From Lamellibrachia columna (Eukaryota; Annelida; Polychaeta; Sabellida; Siboglinidae), in NCBI GenBank assembly GCA_963662155.1, contig OY759263.1:3984041-4048040 (forward strand): a DNA stretch of 64,000 nucleotides, written 5' to 3'. Position 1 is the first letter of the stretch. Each line of letters begins with the position of its first letter. Position numbers and translations under genes: made by a program. Below are positions 56,331 to 64,000 of the stretch, piece after piece. The notes under the pieces are model-generated. The model was not told the origin of the DNA. It saw only the letters and a list, made by a program, of their open reading frames with translations, and did not search any database.

Positions 56331-56989
56331 AACACATACATGCACACATATATGCAGGTAATCATGTATACACGCATGTCATGCTTATTTTTGACGAAAT
56401 ACGGTGCTGTTAAGGACTCGACTGATCATGTGTTGGCCATTAGCAACACGCTACCACCACCGACAAAAAATACCACGTTAGCTGCGCGGATGATTTGAAT
56501 CTACATGGCCCAGCTCGCACCAGCGGTCGTTCATTCGATAGCACATCGTACCTGATTGTCGTCGTGAAGCCCTGCTGGTACTTTACCCCCCACCCCCACC
56601 TCCGTGTTATTATTATCAGTGATGTCGCACGATAACACAACTTCTCTGCAATTTACTGTTGCAATTCGCTATCGATATCCAACGTATCTATTCGACGATC
56701 AGTGCACAGCGAATTCGCACAAACGCCGGCAAGCGCATTATAATTATTACCCGGACGTAATTGACGAATTGCGGGGCGTCTTAAGTGCAAAGGGTGCTAC
56801 GCGGTGTTCTTGCCCCCGGTAATATTCACTGGAGTAAATAGAGCAGACCTAGCATGTACCGAGCGTCCACGTTGTATGGTAGTTACCCGTTTCATTCACA
56901 TAAACGTGAGCTGAAAACTAACAAGGAAACACGTGAATGGTGAATCCAAGCACTCCCACCTCTTGTAGTATTTATCCTGTTCATCTATA
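56331..56989. other. Intergenic, no feature seen
   Basis: Only short non-descript frames. Confidence 0.5.
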
Positions 56990-57455
56990 GGGGAAGGTTC
57001 GGTAATATGAGCCACTTTTTTCATATTCATATTCTGTAGCCATATGACTAGATATTTGCTGCGTGTACAGTTGACGTAAAAGTTCTCGTGGTAGACTGTG
57101 GGCATTATTGGTCACGTGGGTTGTTTGCTTTTGCTATGCGGACGAGGAGAAAATGTTCTCCAAATGGCTCATGTTACATTACGCGTTGTAAATATGAACA
57201 CGGCCCGAGGATACAATGGGCATAATTTATCATATTGCCCAAGATGGTCCTAGACACACCAGAGTTATAGCCTAACCCTATACAAGAGTCATTTCTGAAC
57301 ATTACTCACACACCCATCCCCACAAACAACACACAAGAATCATTACTCAAAATGGGCATACACTCACACACGCCCGCACGCACGCACACACGCACGCACG
57401 CACGCGCGCACGCGCACAAACACACACACACACACACACACACAAGCACACACAC

Positions 57456-57544
<89 letters not shown>

Positions 57545-57881
57545 TATGTACACATACATATTCCCTGATTGCATGTGGCTCATATTACCCAGAAGGTAAT
57601 CCATTTATCTTTTTGGAGAGAAATTTACACTAAATGTATATATAATCGCCTATGATACGGGCTTACAGAATAATGAACTCATCGAAAAACGCAGTTCACA
57701 TGTTGTTAAATGTTGTTAAATAGTATTGACGTACATATTTCTAAATTGTGTTGTCTTACCATTGCAAGTAGTGCCTGCGTCGTCTGCCACACTCCTTAAC
57801 TCTGCAAGTAATCGCCAGATGACATCATATGGTGTATCATTTCTAAGTTATGGAAGTGGCCTATATTACTGACCCTTCCCC
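56990..57881. mobile_element. MITE-like element with 26-bp ends and TA duplication
   Basis: GGGGAAGGTTCGGTAATATG at the left end is inverted at the right end (22 of 26 positions match), and TA flanks both ends (56988-56989, 57882-57883). TA duplications point to Tc1/mariner-type elements. Internal copies of GGCTCATRTTAC lie near 57167 and 57573. No transposase is present. A long (CA)n tract occupies its centre. Confidence 0.6.
57360..57545. repeat. (CA)n / (CGCA)n microsatellite inside the MITE
   Basis: Compound CA-rich array of about 185 bp. Confidence 0.97.
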
Positions 57882-59452
57882 TACATGTCTTCCTGTACGC
57901 TACAAATGCAGCTACAGCGGTCATCCATTACTACAGTTGGTATTAATTATGTTCTTCACTCCCAACTCAAAGAAGCGCAAGACAGGGGCAGATCGCGGGC
58001 ATCCATTCGTTACGATGCCTGTGACTATGACGCTAAGACGCCCGTGCAGGGAAAATAAGGAGAAAGGAAAAAGAGACCGCCTCTCTGACCTTACCTACTC
58101 CTCTGCAACCGATGTAACAGACCGTAACTCCACATTTGGCCTTTGCAGCAACTACCAGAAAGGAGAGGGGAGGGGAGGGCAGAGGGCAGAGGGAAGACGG
58201 GAGACGGGAGAGGGGAGGGGGGGAGATGGGAGAGGGGAGAGGAGAGGGGAGAGAGTGAAGAGGGGAGAGGCATAAAGCAAGTAATGCAATTGACAAGACA
58301 CTTCCACATATATCATAAAGACATGAGGGAATATGTAGTAAGAGATTATACAGCATTGCACCAGCACCTTACTTAAGAACACGACGGCGACACAATGCAG
58401 AAATCTTTCAAAGAATTAGACTGAGAATATAAATGCAATAAAACTTGTTTTTGTTGTGGTAGGGATTTCTAATCAATTCAATATTTCATCGAGCACCGAA
58501 TCGGTGCTGTCACAGTGCTTTCAAAGCTCATGTGTCAGCAACCACGCACGATCGGACATATTCACCTACTGCAGCTCTTTCTTTCAGTTGAATGTAGGCG
58601 AGAGTGACGTTGATATATCTACTCCTTTACCCCAACCCGCTAATAGTCGGGATTAGTTCTCACAGCAAGTGTAGTACGTTAAAAACGTCCTGCTACAAGA
58701 CACGCAGCAATTATGTTAGTGTGCAAAGTTGCACCCCAGTTAATTGGCAATTATTCGTGGCTCGGTAGTCAGTTTGACAGTCAGGAGGAGGGCTAGGCAT
58801 CTACAACTTTGAATTACGATAGATTAGCAAAAAGGATGCGGGTTATAGTGGAGAGCAGAGGTTGTCGGTACGAGTCTTTGTCATTGTCAATTTGTTTCTC
58901 CGAGACATTAATTAGGTGCTGCTTCGTGTAATACTAAGCCAACATGAAATAGAGAACGCCTAAATTGGCACGCGAGTGTAACCTCCAGAACGCACCAAAA
59001 CACCCATTGTCGTGACGAGTGTAATGTGATACTTTTAAGAATGTTAGACAAATTTGACAATATGAACTTATCAACAACTGGAATGCCATGGCAGGATTGT
59101 ATAGGTAAATTTTATTGATAACATGGAGCTACATACGAGTTGTCATTTGATTGAAAAGGTGATCATTCTACAGGGAACATAAACAAAAGGGGTTTTGAAA
59201 ACGAAATGATCAATGATCCTACATCCGATCTATAAACGAACACATTTACTTTAGGTATTTTACTCCACCTTATTACTTTTTAGTCCAAATGTCAACTCAG
59301 TGCTGTACAGTTTGAAACATGGAGAATGACACAGAAAACATCTAAAAGGATACAGACTTTCATCGATAGATGCCTGCGCAGAACAACGAATTTGAAATGG
59401 TCTAACAAGGCAAGCAACTACACTCTCGCAAATACAACAAAGCTGCTTCCAT
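57882..59452. other. Intergenic; GA-rich tract, no supported gene
   Basis: 58158-58270 is a purine (GGGAGA)-rich tract with no code. An open frame at 57850-58275 runs into it; its first half has a basic stretch (NSKKRKTGADRG), but I cannot place it in a family and its start lies in the MITE end. Confidence 0.45.
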
Positions 59453-59725
59453 TGGAGAAGGATGTCAAAATGAGAAAGTGGAGGTGGATTGATCTCACAT
59501 AACAAATCATCATAACTAAACAATCACATATATGGAAGCGAAGAAGAGGACCGCTGGCAGCATGACATTGACGCGAACATTAAGAGCATGGGATACACCT
59601 GGGATACATCTTGGATACATCTGGGATACATCTGGGATGACATCACGAAAGTTATGCAAAACAGGAACCACTTGAGAACTTGTGCTGAAGGCCTATGTAT
59701 TCCCAGCGAGCAAACGTGCTAAGAA
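59453..59725 (+). pseudogene. LINE ORF2 C-terminal fragment
   Basis: Across shifted frames the plus strand shows a K-W-R-W-I block followed by a K-R-R-G-P block, then DIDANIKSMGYTW and NRNHLRTCAEGLC. This is the conserved tail of the invertebrate LINE type that reads RKWRWIGH ... RGRP ... W. An 11-bp word (GGATACATCTG) is repeated four times at 59590-59637, an expansion inside the dead frame. Confidence 0.65.
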
Positions 59726-60247
59726 AGCAGTAAGTTATTACTTTTATTCTCTTTTATGACAAACATATCAGGTTAACTCAGGGTAGAAATAAGATATCGT
59801 ACCATACACGCTTTAAGCTAACATGAAGGACGAGCCGAGCCCAGGCATCGACAACTTATACGAAAATCCTCCACAACAAAACATCGGTGACTCTTGAATG
59901 ATTTCGTTGTAAGTAAAGCAAATAATTGAGAGACGTCCCAGATATTGCAGTCGCCTGCCGGGATTATTTTCCATAAATACATGAGAGTATATGTTCGAGC
60001 TCAGGTCTGACTTATTCAAGTATATTCTCTGCACGACAACCTTTTACAGTGGCTTGGTGGTAACACATATGTCAAACGAATGAATGAATGTTTTGTAGCA
60101 TTATCAAACAGGCATAAACAGAGACATTAACACAATAGTTTCTTCTTGTGACAGAGAACATTCAGACAGCAATACCTTATCTTAATCACTAGGTGTAGAA
60201 AGCACGCTTAAACGTACAAAGTATGAACGTTTTTATCGTGAAGGCAT
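59726..60247. other. Intergenic, no feature seen
   Basis: No gene or repeat recognised. Confidence 0.5.
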
Positions 60248-60248
60248 G

Positions 60249-60316
<68 letters not shown>
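60248..60316. repeat. (TA)n microsatellite
   Basis: About 69 bp of TA dinucleotides. Confidence 0.98.
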
Positions 60317-60318
<2 letters not shown>

Positions 60319-60816
60319 TAATATCTTGACCGCCCAAATGTGTTTTAATGAACCACAGTGTGTTTTATTTGACCGTGTCTGTTTATTAATCTGACCTCGC
60401 GTGCACCACACTCGCGAAAAACTGACCACAATTTCCTTTACTTTCGATGCACGCTGAAGAATAGTTCAGTTTGACGCTCTTAGTGACTAGAGTCATTGTT
60501 GAACCCGCGATACAGCGAACTATCGGTAACAGAGGCCTACAGTAGGACGGGGATGTGAATCACGATAACGTATGGAGTGGCCTTTTCTGGGCCTCAACCC
60601 TGCTGTAGGACAAACACAACTGAAGTAGGATGGTAGAAAAAGAGAACGCCAATAGCTTTAGTTTTGTGTTAGCGTTGTTGTCTGCCCGCAGTGTGTCACA
60701 TATTCCCGGATGTGTTTGGTAAAATAAGCAGCTTTGAAAGTGTTCGATAAACACATTTTTTCATGATAAGTTCGTGTCACAGCTGTGATATCCCGTCGAG
60801 CGCGGAACCAACACAG
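60317..60816. other. Intergenic, no feature seen
   Basis: No gene or repeat recognised. Confidence 0.5.
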
Positions 60817-60987
60817 CCACGCCACGCCACGCCACACCACGCCTCGATCGCCACGGTATGCCACGCCACTCCACGCAACGCCTCGCCACGGCACGCCACG
60901 CCACGGCACGCCACGCCACGGCACGCCACGCCACGCCACGGCACGCCACGCCACGCCACGGCACGGCACGGCACGGCACGCCACGCC
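60817..60987. repeat. Pentanucleotide array CACGC / CACGG
   Basis: About 34 five-base units in which only the last base alternates between C and G, with a few decayed units at the left end. All six frames stay open, giving false proteins rich in Arg, His, Pro and Ala. Confidence 0.95.
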
Positions 60988-61805
60988 GTCCGTGCAGTAC
61001 ACGCGATTATACGTTTTGATAATTTTTAAACGATGTGTAGATAATCAGACACGACACGACTGGTCACTTGAAACTGATTGACCAGCATAGAATGGCGGCC
61101 GCACATGTTGTACTGACTTAACCTTGCATATCTAGTGTATGCGACAACGAAGAGGTCTGAGGAGAAAAGACGCAAGGAGTCGGCAAAGAATTAAAATTAA
61201 AGTCGATTTGAATACAATTTTACATACATGTTTAGTTATGCCGATATATTTCAGTTCAGCACATTTTAATTTGTATTCAAGATATAGTAAAACTTGTTTC
61301 CTATACTTAGCTTTATTTTTACTAATTTTATTTAACATTAAACTGAATGCTAACTTTACTTCTTATCTCGAATGTTTGCGTGTTAAAGCATATGTTTGAT
61401 GTTGGGGACATTATTAAAGCGACTTGCCCGTGGAGTGACCGATGCTGGGCGAGAACATTATTACAATGCCAACGTGTGACGAGTCAGGTTGACAAAGTTG
61501 GCAGTAAATTGATCGAACGCATGGAGGGTGACCGCCCTAGTAATGAAGAAGGCGGGTAGTAAATACATTCTACTGGAGAGGCCGCGTTGCCAGAGGGGAT
61601 CTGGCGAGAAGCCAACTCACCGAAACAAAACATAGGTGTCTGAGGTCGTAACGATATAAACGTAACATGTGTACATGGCTTAGAGTATAACGCCCATGGA
61701 AGCGAATGTTCCCATATCTACCATAATGAGGATATGTCGTGCAAATCTGACATTTGTGGAGCCACAGCAAGCAACATTCGCCAGTGTAGCGGGGTGGGCT
61801 GTCGG
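60988..61805. other. Intergenic, no supported gene
   Basis: No recognisable gene or repeat family. Confidence 0.5.
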
Positions 61806-61884
61806 CCCACTATGCGCTACCCACTCTATACGCTACCCACTCTATGCGCTACCCACTCTATACGCTACCCACTCTATACGCTGC
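61806..61884. repeat. 16-bp tandem repeat GCTACCCACTCTATAC
   Basis: About four and a half units with single-base differences. Confidence 0.93.
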
Positions 61885-62224
61885 CATCTCGTGGCCATTT
61901 CTTGTAGCTGCTTCACACAGCTACAAACACGTCTCGCGAAGCTACCGTAACTCGGAAAAATAGTAGAAAACAGGGTGGGGTTGGAAATAATACTTAGATG
62001 CTAAGCATGCAGAGTCAGGCGCGGATCCAAGAGGAGGGGCGGTGCATGTTTGAGTACATATGGATAGACATAAGACAAAATGCAGATTGCGAGTACAATG
62101 AGATCTACAAGATGACTGAAGAGATGACTGAAGAGAAGGCCAACATTGCTGGGACAGTGATCTCGATCCCAAAGCGCTGTGGGAGGCAGACCATGAGAAA
62201 CAACGTGTCTATTTCCTGAAGAAG
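61885..62224. other. Intergenic, no feature seen
   Basis: Nothing recognised. Confidence 0.5.
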
Positions 62225-62700
62225 GTGGTTTGTTTCTTTACATTCAAAGGGAACCACTCCCTCTTTTGATGACATTCTTGCAAGTGATATACTAATTTGT
62301 TCTACTGCTTCCATGAGTAGTAGTTTTGGCGAAATTCCATCCACTCCAGGTAATGAACTAATATCATCTGTGGTCAACACCGAATTGAAGCAACCATTTA
62401 GGTCTTCCGTCATTAAAAAACCTTGTAATATTATATTTCCAGCACTCTCTTCTTGTGGTTCAACCTTGTCTCGTATGTTTTATTTACTCCAGACATATGC
62501 ACAAAAGCTCTTGCTGTCATTTTTTTATGTTACATGCTAATTTTTGCTCATAGCTTCTTTTATATTGTCTAATTTCAATCGTAGCTGCAATAAGTGCCTC
62601 TTTCTGTAGTTGTGTAGTATTCACCCTTTGTGTAGTTGTGTAGTATTCACCCTTTGTGTAGTTGTGTTGTCTTCACCCTTTCTGGTACGTCTATAGACCC
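62225..62700 (-). pseudogene. CR1 ORF2 fragment with internal deletion
   Basis: Minus-strand pieces MTEDLNGCFNSVLTTDDISS, PGVDGISPKLLLMEAVEQIS and SSKEGVVPFECKET match the start of the CR1 RT domain but skip about 40 codons in the middle. Upstream (62460-62700) the linker region (YEQK, Arg/Lys-rich) is recognisable but decayed, with a small tandem repeat TTTGTGTAGTTGTGTAG at 62626-62668. Confidence 0.85.
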
Positions 62701-64000
62701 TCCACCAGAGTTGTTTGATTTAAATCACTCCAAAAAAGCATTCATTTATTATTTTTTATTTCCGAGTTTTTTAATCACTGATATATATATATATGAATTT
62801 AACACAAATAATTGTTTACAAGCATCGAGATCAACAACATTTGTGTATGTTTGAGCTATTCCCTTTCTGAATGCAGTGAAGCCACACAAACTTGTCTTCC
62901 AGAGGAAGTATCTTTTCAAGTCAGAAGCCCTGCGTTAAAGTCCACTTAGAGGTTGTGCTAGTTGTTACCAATTCAATATGTTGACTGAAATGAGACAGTC
63001 TGGGCTACAGACTAATACTATACCAGTTTGCAGTCTGGTTAGACACCTTTAAGAGTACATAGAGCCAAGGAAAAGCGCTAATCCACCCTCTCAGCAAACA
63101 ATAATTATCAGGGCTACAGCCACAGACATACAGCATGCTTTCCTTTCCAATGCAGATTATGCAACTACAGGGGGTGAGGCCGTGTGGACATTTCTAATGG
63201 GTGGATTCGTCCCAATTTCAAATTTGGATCTGGCGCTATATAAAAAAAATATATTATTATTATTATACATGTATTTTAAAAGGACAGTTTTGTTGCTGTT
63301 GTAAATCAAACTATGTTATAATTATATAACGTTATATATACAATAACCATGTACCCTCTGTTAAGACAAATACCCAAAACGATTTGAACAGAACACGTTT
63401 GAAAGAGTTTATAAATATAAACATCTATGTAAATGTCTATAGAGCAGATTTAAAAAAAAAAAATTAAATAAAAAAATCGATATTTTTTAAATTTAAACAA
63501 ATCGTGATTTTTTTCAACCCTACCCTCCTCATAGTTTGCCTACATACTTTACTCACTGGCGGGCTCAAGGAATCGTTACTTTGCTGAGTTTCCTGGGTGA
63601 CAAACCAGCGTCATAACGCCATGGCACCGTGCCGCTCACTTCAAGCAAGACATGCACATTCCGATATACACTCATTCGTACAATTGCCCTGCGTATAGAA
63701 ATCTACCTGTCGATCGGGGATGTCTTGCCGGAGATCGCAGGGCAACTAACGTGTTATTATTCACCAGTGTTGCCAACTAATCTACTTGGCGATCTGTGTC
63801 CGCGGTAAACAACTACGGCGGCCCATACACACGCCTTAACCAAACGCACATTAGTAACACTTACCTGACTTTCAAGTGTAACTAGTGCAACTCGCTACAG
63901 ATGTCCACTAATCCAGTCAGCTGGAAAATCTGGTGTGAAACTGCCCGCTTCAACGACTGGCAGCGTCATAGCCGCCGACACTGGGCGAATGAATAGTCGG
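62701..64000. other. Intergenic; possible LINE/SINE 3' tail
   Basis: The word GGATCTGGCGCTATATAAAA followed by ATTATTATT at 63223-63267 looks like the 3' end of an L2/RTE-type LINE or its SINE partner. No gene or other element is recognised to the end of the window. Confidence 0.4.

Noticed and set aside
57304..57604. Cys/Val-rich and His/Thr-rich open frames over CA/GT tracts (also at 27606-27886, 39954-40410, 56088-56413)
   Set aside because: Pure translation of dinucleotide or tetranucleotide microsatellites.

Overview
This is a window of an animal nuclear genome, almost certainly a marine invertebrate. Short spliced genes, spliceosomal GT-AG introns, tRNA-derived SINEs, CR1 and other non-LTR retrotransposons, hAT elements, a Polinton/Maverick-like element and many microsatellites exclude a bacterium or virus. 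The exact phylum cannot be read from the sequence. Mobile DNA and its debris make up most of the window and host genes are sparse.

Layout. 1-6187 and about 9963-16196 are two copies of one segment, offset by 10.0-10.2 kb. Each holds a 33-bp minisatellite, a minus-strand CR1 3' fragment, and a decayed plus-strand LINE split by a hAT element with 8-bp target duplications. Between the copies lie a LINE fragment, two exons of an unrecognised gene (7212-8023) and two SINEs. 16197-25470 is a graveyard of CR1 pieces, a Ty3/Gypsy gag fragment and another LINE; one CR1 copy (22688-25470) has the 5'-inversion layout expected from twin priming.

25662-31939 is the most interesting part. It is a 6,278-bp element with 56-bp terminal inverted repeats that start AGTAGTATACGG and a 6-bp target duplication CATGTG, which is the Polinton/Maverick signature. 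Inside, all on the minus strand, are the N-terminal half of a type B DNA polymerase (decayed), a spliced coiled-coil/proline-rich gene, a small RPA-like single-strand DNA-binding protein behind a TATA box, and a frameshifted NADAR-domain (YbiA-like, ADP-ribose-related) gene. The right part holds a plus-strand promoter-like array and a GGTTAG-rich block. The DNA polymerase and RPA-like protein suggest a replication module; the NADAR protein may be an accessory or counter-defence function (inference).

31940-42110 is mostly simple repeats and LINE debris, with a candidate two-exon proline/methionine-rich gene (38041-39243) and a complete non-autonomous hAT element (40926-41953). 42111-46260 is the best-preserved CR1: zinc-finger plus SGNH-esterase ORF1, then endonuclease/reverse transcriptase ORF2, with only a few lesions. 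A lone THAP-domain first exon lies at 46660.

47879-52506 is the clearest host gene, a FAM167 (DIORA) homologue on the minus strand, reconstructed from three phase-compatible exons (331 aa). A nearly identical but 5'-truncated CR1 has landed antisense in its first coding intron, inside a 12-bp minisatellite. 52507-64000 holds a long hairpin, a 90-bp satellite, a 25-bp array of ETS-like sites, a mariner-like MITE, microsatellites and more LINE pieces, with no further gene I can support.
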